Below, in pieces: positions 1-9,304 of a DNA stretch of 64,000 nucleotides. Position numbers and translations under genes: made by a program. The notes under the pieces were generated by a model that was not told where the DNA came from, did no database searches, and was given only the letters and a program-made list of their open reading frames with translations. Position 1 is the stretch's first letter, and each line of letters starts with the position of its first letter. The stretch spans positions 158,297 to 222,296 of the forward strand of contig CAJUNK010000002.1 in NCBI GenBank assembly GCA_910587815.1, read 5' to 3'. Source of the DNA: Candidatus Gastranaerophilales bacterium (GTDB lineage Bacteria > Cyanobacteriota > Vampirovibrionia > Gastranaerophilales > Gastranaerophilaceae).

Positions 1-355
1 GTAAAATCTTCACCACAAATGAAGAATTTGTTCCTGAAGCCGTATAAAATTAAACTGGTGTTCCCAAGGAACAGATAACAAATCTGCGACTGGAACATAA
101 TGATGACGACGTAGGATAATCAAGCCAATTTACGACAGCGAATGCGATAGTAAATTCGGCACAGATACCCACAGGAGCTAATCCCGGTGTTCCTAAGGAG
201 TAAACGTGGGTTTACAACTGGAACATAATGATGGCGACGAGGCCTTAGCTGTTAGATTATGCAAGGCAGAACCTGTACATATAACGTCATCTCTGTAAGA
301 TAGAATGCACGTCCACCAGGACAAAGCATTCACAGGAGCATATAAAACAACCGAC
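1..355. repeat. Mosaic of dispersed intergenic repeats
   Basis: No convincing gene is seen here. The stretch is built from modules that recur elsewhere in the window. One runs from CTGGAACATAATGATGGCGA through GAGGCCTTAGCTG to a segment containing AACGTCATC and a CTGTGG-like end; related copies lie near 9340-9404 (reverse), 15577-15664, 41010-41113 and 57700-57787. Another contains CCCACAGGAGC and GACGTAGGAT, related to 31024-31065, 41605-41675 and 58580-58625. The modules are richer in GC than neighbouring coding DNA. Function unknown. Confidence 0.6.
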
Positions 356-390
356 AATCAAATTAAAATGGCAATAAGGTAATAAAATAA

Positions 391-425
391 AAAGACGAGC
401 AGAAAATACTTGCTCGTCTTTTTTT
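391..425 (-). terminator. Intrinsic terminator of fusA
   Basis: An 11-bp stem (AAAGACGAGCA with its complement) closes a 9-nt loop. A/T-rich tracts lie on both sides, so it could work in either direction. It lies 21 bp past the fusA stop on the minus strand and is the natural end of that transcript. Confidence 0.85.
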
Positions 426-445
426 ATATCTGTTATATTACAAAA

Positions 446-2533
446 CTAGGCATTTGCGCCTGATTTTGCAACAATTTCAGATTCAACATTTGATGGAACC
501 TGTTCATATTTAGCAAATTCCATAGAGAATGTACCACGCCCTTGAGTATTAGAACGCAAATCGGTAGCATAGCCAAACATATTAGCCAATGGAACTATCG
601 CACGAACAATAACATTTCCCGTATTTCCTTGCGGCTCTTGACCTTCAATACGTCCGCGGCGTCTTGAAATATCGCCGATGATTGTACCTGTAAATTCATC
701 AGGAATTTCAATTTCAACCTTCATCATAGGTTCAAGGATGCAAGGTCTAGCCTTTTTGCAGCCATCTTTAATTGCCATAGAGCCTGCAATCTTGAATGCC
801 ATTTCAGAAGAGTCAACTTCGTGGTAGCTTCCATCATAAAGTTCAACCTTAACGTCAATCATTGGGAAGCCTGCCATAATACCGCCTTCAAGAGCTTCTT
901 CCATACCTTTTCTTGCTGGTTCAATATATTCCCTTGGAATTGCACCACCAACAATTTTATTTTCAAATACAAATCCGGCATTTTCTTCAGCTGGTGAAAT
1001 CCTGATTTTAACATGACCATATTGACCTTTACCACCAGACTGACGGATGAATTTAGAATCTTGGTCAGCATTGCCTCTGATTGTTTCACGATAAGCAACC
1101 TGTGGCTTACCAACGTTTGCTTCTACCTTAAATTCACGAAGCATACGGTCTACAATGATATCAAGGTGGAGTTCGCCCATACCTGAAATAATTGTTTGTC
1201 CGGTTTCTGTATCTGTTTTAACTTGGAATGAAGGATCTTCTTCTGCAAGTTTTTGAAGCGCAATACCCATTTTATCTTGGTCAGCTTTTGTTTTTGGTTC
1301 AATAGCAACTGAAATTACAGGTGTTGGGAAACTCATTCTTTCTAATACAATTGGTGATTTTTCATCGCATAATGTATCCCCTGTTGTTGTATCTTTTAAA
1401 CCAACAGCGGCACAAATATCGCCTGCGCAAACTTCAGAAATTTCATTTCTTTGATCAGCATACATTTGTACTAATCTTGAAATACGTTCTTTTTTGCCAT
1501 TTGTAGCATTTAAAACATAAGAACCTGATGTTAATTTTCCTGAATAAACTCTCATGAATGTTAAACGACCAACAAACGGATCTGTCATAACTTTGAAAGC
1601 TAAAGCTGCAAATGGTTCGTCGTCTGAAGAATGACGTTCGGTTTTTGTACCATCTTCAAGTTCACCTTCAATAGCTTTAACATCTAATGGAGATGGCATT
1701 AGTTCAACAATTGAATCCAATAATAACTGAACACCTTTGTTTTTAAATGCTGTACCACAAGTTACAGGAACAATTTTGTTGTTGCAAACAGCTTTTCTTA
1801 ATCCTATTTTAAGTTCTTCAACAGTTATAGAATCAGGATCTTCAAAGAATTTTTCCATTAAAGTATCGTCTTCTGCTGCAATAGCTTCAACAAGTTCATC
1901 TCTGTATTTTTTAGCATCTGCAAGCATATCAGCAGGAATTTCTTCTTCTTTAATATCTGTACCAAGGTCGTTTGTATAAATTTCAGCTTTCATTGTGAAT
2001 AAATCAATCAAACCTGTAAATTTATCTTCTGCCCCAATTGGAAGTCTGATAGGAAATGCAGGTGCGCCTAATCTGTTTTTGATTTGGTCAACTACACGAT
2101 AGAAATCAGCCCCTGTTCTATCCATTTTATTAACAAATACCATTCTTGGAACTTCGTATCTGTTTGCCTGTCTCCATACTGTTTCAGATTGGGATTGAAC
2201 ACCGCCAACTGCGCAAAATACAGCAACAACGCCATCTAAAACCCTTAAAGAACGTTCAACCTCAATAGTAAAGTCAACGTGCCCAGGGGTATCAATTACG
2301 TTAATTTGGTGACCTTTCCATTCAGCAGTAACAGCAGCAGATTGGATTGTGATACCTCTTTCTCTTTCCTGGTCCATAAAGTCTGTAACAGCAGCACCAT
2401 CGTGCACTTCGCCGATTTTATGGGTTTTACCTGTATAGAACAAGATACGTTCTGTGGTAGTGGTTTTGCCGGCATCAATGTGAGCTGCAATACCAATGTT
2501 CCTTATCTTTTCCAAAGGAGTTTTTCTTGCCAT
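446..2533 (-). CDS. fusA: Elongation factor G
   Basis: EF-G, the cytoplasmic GTPase that drives ribosomal translocation and, with RRF, ribosome recycling. The protein has 695 residues, the normal full length. The G1 motif AHIDAGKTTTTERIL is near residue 17, followed by the RGITIQSAA switch, DTPGHVDF near 80 and the NKMD guanine-specificity motif near 136. Domains II to V follow, including GGKGQYGHVKI and the C-terminal GYATDLRSNTQGRGTFSMEF stretch. A purine-rich AAAAGGAAA precedes the ATG. It stands alone, with a terminator downstream, rather than within the usual rpsL-rpsG-fusA-tuf cluster, at least inside this window. Confidence 0.98.
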   Translation of the reverse strand: MARKTPLEKIRNIGIAAHIDAGKTTTTERILFYTGKTHKIGEVHDGAAVTDFMDQERERGITIQSAAVTAEWKGHQINVIDTPGHVDFTIEVERSLRVLDGVVAVFCAVGGVQSQSETVWRQANRYEVPRMVFVNKMDRTGADFYRVVDQIKNRLGAPAFPIRLPIGAEDKFTGLIDLFTMKAEIYTNDLGTDIKEEEIPADMLADAKKYRDELVEAIAAEDDTLMEKFFEDPDSITVEELKIGLRKAVCNNKIVPVTCGTAFKNKGVQLLLDSIVELMPSPLDVKAIEGELEDGTKTERHSSDDEPFAALAFKVMTDPFVGRLTFMRVYSGKLTSGSYVLNATNGKKERISRLVQMYADQRNEISEVCAGDICAAVGLKDTTTGDTLCDEKSPIVLERMSFPTPVISVAIEPKTKADQDKMGIALQKLAEEDPSFQVKTDTETGQTIISGMGELHLDIIVDRMLREFKVEANVGKPQVAYRETIRGNADQDSKFIRQSGGKGQYGHVKIRISPAEENAGFVFENKIVGGAIPREYIEPARKGMEEALEGGIMAGFPMIDVKVELYDGSYHEVDSSEMAFKIAGSMAIKDGCKKARPCILEPMMKVEIEIPDEFTGTIIGDISRRRGRIEGQEPQGNTGNVIVRAIVPLANMFGYATDLRSNTQGRGTFSMEFAKYEQVPSNVESEIVAKSGANA

Positions 2534-2639
2534 GGTTTATTTTCCTTTTCTTAAATTAAAAATAATACTTATCTACATTCTATTTTCACATAAAAATACT
2601 CTATGGCAAGGACTTGGCAAAACCATACCTTTGCAAAAG

Positions 2640-2849
2640 CTAAAAGAAATATTTCATATCAACTTTAAAAAATTCAGCAAGTTTATAAAGGGTTTTAATA
2701 TTTATAGAGTGTTTACCGTTTTCAATATTAGAAAGGTGGTCTCTTGAAATTTCAACTTCAAACGCAACCATCTCTTGAGAAAGCTCCTTTTCAAGTCTCA
2801 AATGTTTCAACCTTCTACCTATTTCATTTTGCAATGCCTTAATACCCAT
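2640..2849 (-). CDS. XRE-family HTH regulator, partner of prepilin 1
   Basis: A 69-residue Cro/CI-type DNA-binding protein made almost entirely of the helix-turn-helix domain (EIGRRLKHLRLEKELSQEM, then ISRDHLSNIENGKH). I chose the ATG at 2849 over the upstream TTG at 2870: a TAAAAT box at 2857-2862 lies only 7 nt before it and there is no Shine-Dalgarno site, suggesting a leaderless mRNA. It is divergent from the giant prepilin gene at 2982, an arrangement repeated with the other three prepilins in the window. Regulation of that neighbour is inferred. Confidence 0.85.
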   Translation of the reverse strand: MGIKALQNEIGRRLKHLRLEKELSQEMVAFEVEISRDHLSNIENGKHSINIKTLYKLAEFFKVDMKYFF

Positions 2850-2909
2850 ATAAAAAATTTTAGAATGCAAGCAATCTTTTATCTGTCGAATATTTTCTAC
2901 AAAATTAGG

Positions 2910-2925
2910 CTATAATTCTTTATAG
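2910..2925. promoter_or_regulatory. Palindrome over the prepilin 1 -10 box
   Basis: A 16-bp inverted repeat with 6-bp arms, CTATAA and TTATAG, around TTCT. It contains a TATAAT (2911-2916) suited to be the -10 box of the prepilin gene, so a bound repressor would block that promoter. It lies in the interval shared with the divergent XRE gene. The CTAT/ATAG ends recall the palindrome at 44655-44670 beside another XRE/prepilin pair. Operator role is inferred. Confidence 0.4.
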
Positions 2926-2981
2926 TCATGGCTTTACATGATTTAAAATTTATACTAAAATGTTTGCAAAAGGAGAAAACT

Positions 2982-5552
2982 ATGACAAAAAATAAAAAAG
3001 TATATCAATATCGGGCTGATTATATCAATAAAGCCTTTTCTAAATCCGTCACCCTGAACTTGTTTCAGGGTCTCAAACGCAGTTTTGCATTCAGTTTGGT
3101 TGAACTACTCATGGCACTTCTTGTGGCATCATTGCTTTTGGCAGCGCTTGCCCCTGTGATGACCAAAAAATTTGGTGAAAACGTTAATATCACAGGCGTT
3201 GTAAATAATCACCTGCAAGAAACAGAACGTATAATAAAGTGTTCCAGAACCGATGAAGATATAAAACTTGAAGATATCGCATATTCAGATAACAGAGTGA
3301 CATTTTTGCTCGTTTCAGGCGGCGGGGGCGGGGGAGGCGCATCAGGAGCTTATAAAAGCCCTGAAATAAGCCTTTCCACCCCAACATCAAACACTACATC
3401 GTCTTCAAATAAAATTTTAAATTTGAATAAAGATATGGTGGATTTTGAACTTGAAACCTTAATTGGCGGTGGCGGCGGAGGAGGTGGCGGAAGCTATTCT
3501 ACCACAGGAAATACAAATTATTGCACAAATTTAGGCAATGGAAAAACAGACACCACAGGCCACACCGGCACATCCTCAAAACCAATATTTGTATACAACG
3601 AACAAAGTAAACTGTGCGTTACAGCATACGGACAGCTTGCATCAGGCGGATGCAAGATTCATTCAGAGAACGGATATTCTATACCGATTTGCTCTTACGC
3701 AGGCGCCGTATCAGCCTGTAATCTGCTAACTTCAAGCGTTGGAAAAGGCAAATTTTCAATACCAGAAATAGGCCAAATGTCAAAATGGCCATCTGCATTT
3801 GCCATATCGTCTCCTCCAAATGGCATTGATGAACAAAATTGCGGAAAAACAGTAGGTTCAATTTGTCATTTATACGGGCCAGCTGCCCCATCAGATGCAA
3901 CAACCAATACCGTAAACCGCGTAGGTGCTATTTGGAGTTCTACATCTGATAATGGCAGCTGGGCTATAACGAATTGCTCAGATGGAATATCAAAATTTGT
4001 ACATCATTATCATACAAGAAACGGAAGCCCAACCTTTGAAGGCGGAGCAAATTGCCCAACATCATTTAAAAACGGCTATGTTCAATACAGCAACACCCGC
4101 TGCGTTATAAAACCCTTCTTCTCCTTCTCTGGCGGGGGAGGAGGCGGAGCACCTGGCATCATAAATAAATCAGGCTTTAATAACGAAGTAAAAACCCTCT
4201 TTAAAAAAGCAATTGAAGATAATATAAAAACAGGAAGCATAAAAATTGAAGCAGGCACAGGCGGAAACAAAGGCTCAAAAGGCGCTGACAGCACAAACGG
4301 AGGAAACGGCGGAGATGGCAGTGAATCCTGCATTACAGTATATACTGGAGTAAACGCCACAGGAAATATTTCATTTAAAGTCTGCGCACCGGGCGGAAAC
4401 GGCGGTAAAGGCGCTGTTTCATCCCTAAATTATTCAACAAGTTCCAGCTATTATGCAGCAGGCGGCGCCACAAAGGCCATAAATAGCTGCTATTACCAAA
4501 ATTATAACAGCGGCACAGGCACAAAGGTGCAGTTTAATTGCTCCAATGAAGGCGCACTGGGCGAACATGGCTATGGCGCAAGCAATGCAACAGAAACCAC
4601 ATGGGGCCATGGTGGCGCATCAGCACTAAATTTAAACACTTACGCAGGCACAGGCAGCATAAACGGCGCCACATTAAACAGCATCTCATACCCCGGCTCC
4701 GGCGGTTCTGGCGGAAGGGCAAAACTTGAAACAAATGAAACATACACCATAGGCGAAGGTGGGGCAGGGGCTGGCGGCCTTGTAAAAATTACATATAAAA
4801 CCAAAAAAGAAGGTGCAGCAGGCGGAGGAGGCGCCGGGGGCAGCGCTGTGAGGATTTCGAATGTTATATTCACAAAAAAATATTATGATTGCAAAATTAC
4901 CGTGGGCAAAGGCGGCGCAGGCGGAAGCCCAGGAAACACGCAAAATAGCGGCACAGCAATAAAAGGAAGCAACGGCACAAACGGCGGAAATTCTTCTATC
5001 ACCTGTGATAACGGAAATACAACCTACACTGTATTTGGCGGAAACGGCGGTGCTGGCGCAAGTGCACCGACAGCATCCCTGGATTCAGCACCTGGCACAG
5101 GCGGAGCAGCATTTGATAAAAACACAGCTGCAACAGGCAAAATGGATGGGCTTAAAAATTCAATGATATATATGATTTTGGGCAAAAAAGGCGAAACGGC
5201 AAATGAAAATGCGATAAAAACAGGCGGAAGCGGCGGAACATCAGGAACAGGCGCCCTTGGCGGCTGCGCAGGCACAATAAGTGAAGAAAATAAAGATAAT
5301 TGCATTGCATCCTCCTCAACAAGCCCCGATGGCAAGGGTTTTAAGGTGGATGATGTAAGCGATGCGTATCAATTTTATGGTTCAAACCTAAGCACCGCTT
5401 GGCAAAATATCGTAAACGGTGCCACGCCTTCATTTGGCACAGCTGGCGCTGGCGGAGGGGGCGGAACGTATAAGGATATAGATTTAATAGGCAAAGGTGG
5501 GGATGGAATGCCAGGATATGTCTGCGTATTCTATACAAAGGGGAAGAATTAG
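2982..5552 (+). CDS. Giant glycine-rich type IV prepilin-like protein 1
   Basis: An 856-residue surface-protein candidate. The start at 2982 is set by AGGAG 7 nt upstream. Residues 1-36 are a leader, then A36/F37-SLVE gives a canonical prepilin peptidase site with Glu at +5 and the hydrophobic stretch LLMALLVASLLLAALAPVM. The rest is dominated by Gly-rich runs, interrupted around residues 190-365 by a Cys- and Trp-containing module (GAIWSSTSDNGSWA, ending in TRCV) that resembles the C-terminal lectin-like DUF1566/Lcl type; that identification is tentative. Export and cleavage by a type IV pilin/type II secretion peptidase are inferred. Unlike prepilins 2 and 3 it does not end in the G-x-N-G-x-I-x-LEWW tail. 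Paralogues lie at 41740, 54820 and 61762. Confidence 0.85.
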   Translation: MTKNKKVYQYRADYINKAFSKSVTLNLFQGLKRSFAFSLVELLMALLVASLLLAALAPVMTKKFGENVNITGVVNNHLQETERIIKCSRTDEDIKLEDIAYSDNRVTFLLVSGGGGGGGASGAYKSPEISLSTPTSNTTSSSNKILNLNKDMVDFELETLIGGGGGGGGGSYSTTGNTNYCTNLGNGKTDTTGHTGTSSKPIFVYNEQSKLCVTAYGQLASGGCKIHSENGYSIPICSYAGAVSACNLLTSSVGKGKFSIPEIGQMSKWPSAFAISSPPNGIDEQNCGKTVGSICHLYGPAAPSDATTNTVNRVGAIWSSTSDNGSWAITNCSDGISKFVHHYHTRNGSPTFEGGANCPTSFKNGYVQYSNTRCVIKPFFSFSGGGGGGAPGIINKSGFNNEVKTLFKKAIEDNIKTGSIKIEAGTGGNKGSKGADSTNGGNGGDGSESCITVYTGVNATGNISFKVCAPGGNGGKGAVSSLNYSTSSSYYAAGGATKAINSCYYQNYNSGTGTKVQFNCSNEGALGEHGYGASNATETTWGHGGASALNLNTYAGTGSINGATLNSISYPGSGGSGGRAKLETNETYTIGEGGAGAGGLVKITYKTKKEGAAGGGGAGGSAVRISNVIFTKKYYDCKITVGKGGAGGSPGNTQNSGTAIKGSNGTNGGNSSITCDNGNTTYTVFGGNGGAGASAPTASLDSAPGTGGAAFDKNTAATGKMDGLKNSMIYMILGKKGETANENAIKTGGSGGTSGTGALGGCAGTISEENKDNCIASSSTSPDGKGFKVDDVSDAYQFYGSNLSTAWQNIVNGATPSFGTAGAGGGGGTYKDIDLIGKGGDGMPGYVCVFYTKGKN
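3048..3075 (+). repeat. Palindromic dispersed repeat inside the prepilin 1 leader
   Basis: The segment CACCCTGAACTTGTTTCAGG (from 3050) and flanks form a short palindrome of the widespread type found between genes in many bacterial genomes. Here it is translated in frame as SVTLNLFQGL in the leader, just upstream of the cleavage site. Copies occur in the prepilin 3 leader (54877-54946), between glutamate synthase genes (23826-23876), and in degraded form near 41272. Confidence 0.75.
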
Positions 5553-5605
5553 ATGAACAACTTTTCGGGCACCTTTTCAAGTAACCTTTAGGTGCCCTTT
5601 TTTTT
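5552..5605 (+). terminator. Terminator with conserved flank and loop (copy 1)
   Basis: The element begins at the last base of the prepilin 1 stop codon. It reads GATGAACAACTTTTCG, an 8-bp stem GGGCACCT/AGGTGCCC, the loop core GTAACCTT, then eight T residues. Two more copies (57909-57960 and 41174-41226 on the minus strand) keep the flank and loop but have different, still perfectly paired stems, so pairing appears to be under selection. It is certainly placed as a terminator; the conserved loop and flank suggest more than termination. Confidence 0.8.
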
Positions 5606-5684
5606 GTTGGCATAAAACCGACAGCTTTAAATATCATTTAGCCAACCCATAGCCCCAAAACACTAAAAATGCTATAATAAGCCC

Positions 5685-5891
5685 ATGGATTATGATAAAA
5701 AATTAACAGAAAAATTAAACTGCATCAGAAATGAAATGACACACCTTTGGGGTTCCGTGTTTATACTTGGGGGTGGTTCTATATCGTTATTCTTTAAACA
5801 CACCATAGAAGGTTATATCACAGGTACAATAGGTGTAATTTTTGCAATTATACTTGCTTATTCTTATTTCATTAGACGCGAAGAACATTAA
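5685..5891 (+). CDS. Small membrane protein
   Basis: A 68-residue protein I do not recognise. It has a charged N-terminal 20 residues and two closely spaced hydrophobic segments (SVFILGGGSISLFF and TIGVIFAIILAYSYFI), ending in RREEH. An extended -10 box (TATAAT at 5673-5678) sits just 6 nt before the ATG with no ribosome binding site, which suggests a leaderless transcript. The 36-residue membrane peptide at 5924 follows and may be its partner. Confidence 0.65.
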   Translation: MDYDKKLTEKLNCIRNEMTHLWGSVFILGGGSISLFFKHTIEGYITGTIGVIFAIILAYSYFIRREEH

Positions 5892-5923
5892 GAATTATTA
5901 ATAATATTAAGGAGAATTAATAA

Positions 5924-6034
5924 ATGAACATTGAAACACTTAGCGATATAACTGTCATAGCCTGGCTTTTATTTATGGGAATATTCTGCGCATATAAATA
6001 CACCTCCCAAAACAAAAAATATTCTGAAAAATAG
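5924..6034 (+). CDS. 36-residue single-span membrane peptide
   Basis: A very short ORF with a good AAGGAG site 9 nt upstream of its ATG. The peptide has one predicted span (ITVIAWLLFMGIFCAYKY) and a Lys-rich polar tail ending KKYSEK. It follows the 5685 gene by 32 bp in the same direction, so co-transcription is likely. Its size resembles small membrane subunits or accessory peptides, but no family could be assigned. Confidence 0.55.
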   Translation: MNIETLSDITVIAWLLFMGIFCAYKYTSQNKKYSEK

Positions 6035-6089
6035 TGCGCAGGCTAAATTCCCAAATTTGCCACAATAAAAATATCAGACCTTTAGCACA

Positions 6090-6767
6090 CTACATCAAAT
6101 CCGGACGGCGGATTTTTGTGCGCATTATACTTTCATTTTGCCTAAATTTTGCAATTTCTGCATGGTTTCCGTTCAATAAAACATCAGGCACTTTCATCCC
6201 CCTGTATTCCTGCGGTTTTGTATATTGGGGATGTTCCAATCTGCCGTTTAATCCTTCAGAAAAACTATCATTTAATGATGAATCTTCCTTGTTTAAAAAA
6301 CCATCTAAATATCTTGAAACACTATCCATAATACACAATGCGCCAAGTTCTCCTCCAGTTAAAACATAATCTCCTAAAGAAATTTCTCTTGGCTTTAATC
6401 CAATACGCACTCTTTCATCAAAACCTTCATACCTGCCGCAAAGCAAAATCAACTGACTTTTTTTAGATAATTCATGTGCAATCTTTTGATTGTAGGGTTC
6501 TCCTTGAGGAGTCAGCATTATAAATTCAGAATTATCAAGCCTTTCAATGCTTTCATACGCTTCAAATATAGGCGGTGCCATCAATACCATGCCAGAAGAC
6601 CCGCCATAGGGTGTGTCATCAACTCTTTTGTGTTTATCATGAGAAAAATCACGCGGGTTTACCGTGTTCACAGTAATTATTCCATTTTCAATACCCCTTT
6701 TCATAATGGAATAAGAACAATAATCTCTAATAATGTCGCCAAATAAAGTTATGACATCATATTGCAT
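6090..6767 (-). CDS. trmD: tRNA (guanine-37-N1)-methyltransferase
   Basis: TrmD methylates N1 of G37 next to the anticodon using S-adenosylmethionine, preventing +1 frameshifts. It has 225 residues, a normal length. Visible signatures are YDVITLF at the start, DDTPYGGSSGMVL near 50, LLCGRYEGFDERV near 108 and ISLGDYVLTGGELGAL near 129, the last forming the trefoil-knot SAM site. It begins immediately after the rimM stop, the usual rimM-trmD order, and both clearly belong to one operon. No rpsP or rplS is seen beside them. Confidence 0.97.
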   Translation of the reverse strand: MQYDVITLFGDIIRDYCSYSIMKRGIENGIITVNTVNPRDFSHDKHKRVDDTPYGGSSGMVLMAPPIFEAYESIERLDNSEFIMLTPQGEPYNQKIAHELSKKSQLILLCGRYEGFDERVRIGLKPREISLGDYVLTGGELGALCIMDSVSRYLDGFLNKEDSSLNDSFSEGLNGRLEHPQYTKPQEYRGMKVPDVLLNGNHAEIAKFRQNESIMRTKIRRPDLM

Positions 6768-7286
6768 TTATAAAAGACCCTCTATAGGCTTTATTATAAC
6801 CATTTTTTTATGTAAATCCACAACTGGCACAAGTTCTTTTGCAAATGGTATAAGGATTTCAGCCGCATCCTTGTCATTCATATTTTTTATACACAAAATA
6901 TCATTGCCGTTAGATGTTCTCACATCTACAATTTCACCTATAAGTTCATCATTATTATCAAATGCATTTAAACCAATTAAATCTTCGATTAAAAATTCAT
7001 CATCCCCTAAAGATTTTTCAGCTTCATCTTTTGCAATATAGATATTTTGTCCTTTATAGGGTAAAAGTTCATCTATGGAATTAATTTCTTTAAACTTTAC
7101 AAGTGCAAAATTTTTGTGAAATTTCACATTTTGTACACTAAATGTTTCCTGATTGCCATTTTGCATCATAAAAACTTTTTTTAGATTTTTAATAACATCA
7201 ATATTTGAATATCCAACCTTTGCAATACCCAAAATACCATGAAAATTTAAAATTTTGCCTACTGATATAATCTCTTTCATATTCAA
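6768..7286 (-). CDS. rimM: Ribosome maturation factor RimM
   Basis: RimM assists late assembly of the 30S subunit, binding S19 and the 16S head. It has 172 residues with the typical start ISVGKILNFHGILGIAKV and the PRC-barrel region near residues 95-165 (DDEFLIEDLIGLNAFDNNDELIGEI, ending with the LIPFAKELVPVVD-like strand). It ends directly against trmD with no intergenic space, indicating translational coupling. Confidence 0.95.
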   Translation of the reverse strand: MNMKEIISVGKILNFHGILGIAKVGYSNIDVIKNLKKVFMMQNGNQETFSVQNVKFHKNFALVKFKEINSIDELLPYKGQNIYIAKDEAEKSLGDDEFLIEDLIGLNAFDNNDELIGEIVDVRTSNGNDILCIKNMNDKDAAEILIPFAKELVPVVDLHKKMVIIKPIEGLL

Positions 7287-7323
7287 AAGAGATTATATCA
7301 TAAAAAAGTTATCAATTTTAATT

Positions 7324-9207
7324 CTATACATTATAATTTGAAGTGAAAATTTGAGCGTCATCTTCACTATAGTGAATATCTTTTGCAGGTTTTCCGTTTT
7401 CAAAGAATGTCACACAATCAGGATATAACATTGAATCCGATTCAATATGATGATCAACACCATAATATGCTGCTATTGCCTTAATTGTGCCATCATCATT
7501 ATGCACAACACCCACCCTTGTGTCTCCATCTTTTCCAACATAAGATTCATCTATTCTGAATCGTTCTCCATCATTAAGATCAAAATATGTACCGCGAACC
7601 AAAGTATCTATCTTCAAATTTGCATCCTGGAAACAAGCAAGGCCATAGTTTCCAAATTGTTCATCCAATTCAGGATGTTGTTCGGCTAATTTTTTGCCAT
7701 TACCCCAAGCTGTCATATCATCATTTTGATTAACTATTTTACCATCTTCAATAATTAAATAGCCATTAGGCGACCTTGGATCATACATATCACCAGGAAC
7801 GATTAATTCATATTTTGTTATTTTATTATCTTCATCAAGATACATTTTTCCTATGGAATTATCAAATTCCATACTTCTGTCTGACAGTGTGATTTCTGTT
7901 TTTCCATCAGGTTTTGTCTCAATGGTTTTTAAAATCCTATCAATTACACCAAACTTTTTGGGCCCAGCATAAAATGATGTTTTTGTGCCACCATCTGTAA
8001 GTTTTTCTTTCTTCATTGTATAGGTGTGAATGGGTCTGCCAATTATTTTACCATCTTTATCTTCGTTTCTTTTGTAAAATTCAATAACTTCACGACCTTC
8101 TTCGTCTACATATTTTTTAGTATTCATCATTGCCCAAGAATTTTTTACACCAAAGTTAACGGTTTTATTTGGTTTTACACCCTTTTTACCATCGGTTAAA
8201 ACTAAATCTTTCAAGACAGTGTTTATTTTTCCATTTTCATATTTTTTAATATGGGCAGGCACTTTATCATCTATATCATCAAAATGTGTAGCTTTTTTCA
8301 AAATACCATCTTCATACTGCATTATGGTTTTTTTCAAAATTCTTTCTACTTTTTCTCCTGGAGCGAATTCTTTGCCGGAATTTCCATTATAAACTACAAC
8401 GACTTTCCCATTTAAAAGTTCGCCATTTTCATCATGGGCTTTGCCATCTTCACCCTTGAATGTGCCTTTAAATTCTTTGCCATTCATTTTTATAATAAAT
8501 TTTTCATCTTTCAGCTGCTTGTTCTCATTAATTTTATCAACAAGCCCCATAGCACCTGTGCCTACAACTGCGCCAGCTGCAACACCTGCACCTGCTGTTC
8601 TTAATTTATCAGCATTTTGCTTTGCTAAATTCAATATACCGTTAGGTTTGCCATCAACTGGAGCACCCGGAAGCACTATTTCATGCGAAAAATCTCCTTT
8701 CTTAGGTATATCGGTTTGTTTTGATTCTATTTTTACAGCTTCTGCTTTTAAATTTTCAATGGCTTCTGTATTTGTTTTAATTTTGCCTTTGGCTCCTTTT
8801 TTAACTTTGCCATTAATTTTTCGTCCAAGCCTTTCTTTGGCTTTTTTTGGTGTTTGAATAGCAGCTTCAGTATTTTTAGCGGTATTTGCAGCTAAATCTT
8901 CAACCGGAGCTTTTTCCTTTTTAGCATTTAGACTTTTTACAGATGTTTTTATGCTGTTAATTGTTTCAAGAGTTTTTTTCTTTAAAGCATTGCCCACTTT
9001 TTTCAGCTGAGAAATTATATTATCTTTTGCAAATGCCAATGCTTTTTGAACAGGTTTTGAATTTCTGTTTTTATACAGTGCTACACCGCCGACAACCGCA
9101 CCTGTTGTGATAATTGCTGCTGCTGCAATCTTTTTTGCACCTTTTTTTTCATTGTTTTGGGGATTTAAATTACTATGGTATGCGCCATTAAAACTAATTG
9201 AATTCAT
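7324..9207 (-). CDS. Large F-x-G-motif protein with beta-repeat C-terminal half
   Basis: A 627-residue protein of unknown function. It opens MNSISFNGAY, one of five coding regions here with an F-x-G type motif near the N-terminus. Hydrophobic Gly/Ala-rich segments occur near residues 28-46 and 207-225; between them is Lys/Ala-rich, probably helical or disordered sequence. The C-terminal 400 residues alternate short charged strands with turns (DGK, ENGK, NGEL), like a MORN- or YD-style beta repeat, with no family match I can name. AAAAGGA precedes the ATG. It could be an envelope-associated or secreted effector-like protein; this is speculation. Confidence 0.7.
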   Translation of the reverse strand: MNSISFNGAYHSNLNPQNNEKKGAKKIAAAAIITTGAVVGGVALYKNRNSKPVQKALAFAKDNIISQLKKVGNALKKKTLETINSIKTSVKSLNAKKEKAPVEDLAANTAKNTEAAIQTPKKAKERLGRKINGKVKKGAKGKIKTNTEAIENLKAEAVKIESKQTDIPKKGDFSHEIVLPGAPVDGKPNGILNLAKQNADKLRTAGAGVAAGAVVGTGAMGLVDKINENKQLKDEKFIIKMNGKEFKGTFKGEDGKAHDENGELLNGKVVVVYNGNSGKEFAPGEKVERILKKTIMQYEDGILKKATHFDDIDDKVPAHIKKYENGKINTVLKDLVLTDGKKGVKPNKTVNFGVKNSWAMMNTKKYVDEEGREVIEFYKRNEDKDGKIIGRPIHTYTMKKEKLTDGGTKTSFYAGPKKFGVIDRILKTIETKPDGKTEITLSDRSMEFDNSIGKMYLDEDNKITKYELIVPGDMYDPRSPNGYLIIEDGKIVNQNDDMTAWGNGKKLAEQHPELDEQFGNYGLACFQDANLKIDTLVRGTYFDLNDGERFRIDESYVGKDGDTRVGVVHNDDGTIKAIAAYYGVDHHIESDSMLYPDCVTFFENGKPAKDIHYSEDDAQIFTSNYNV

Positions 9208-9304
9208 TAAAAAGTTTCCTTTTCTTCAACACATACAATAGAAATCCCGTAAATGTGAGAAATTGCCATGGTTATGGACATTTATTAAGAAATGTAAAGC
9301 TTTA

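Noticed and set aside
2870..2928. Earlier starts for the first XRE (TTG at 2870) and prepilin 1 (2928)
   Set aside because: The XRE has a -10 box placed for 2849, and prepilin 1 has AGGAG placed for 2982.
3310..3500. CRISPR-like short tandem units in the Gly-rich genes
   Set aside because: Periodicity comes from repeated Gly codons; there are no uniform repeats with unique spacers, and no cas genes in the window.
4082..5335. Long Pro-rich ORFs on the minus strand opposite prepilin 1, and similar ones opposite prepilins 2-4
   Set aside because: They are antisense shadows of Gly-rich codons (GGN read in reverse gives Pro/Ala), lack ribosome binding sites and have no independent domain.
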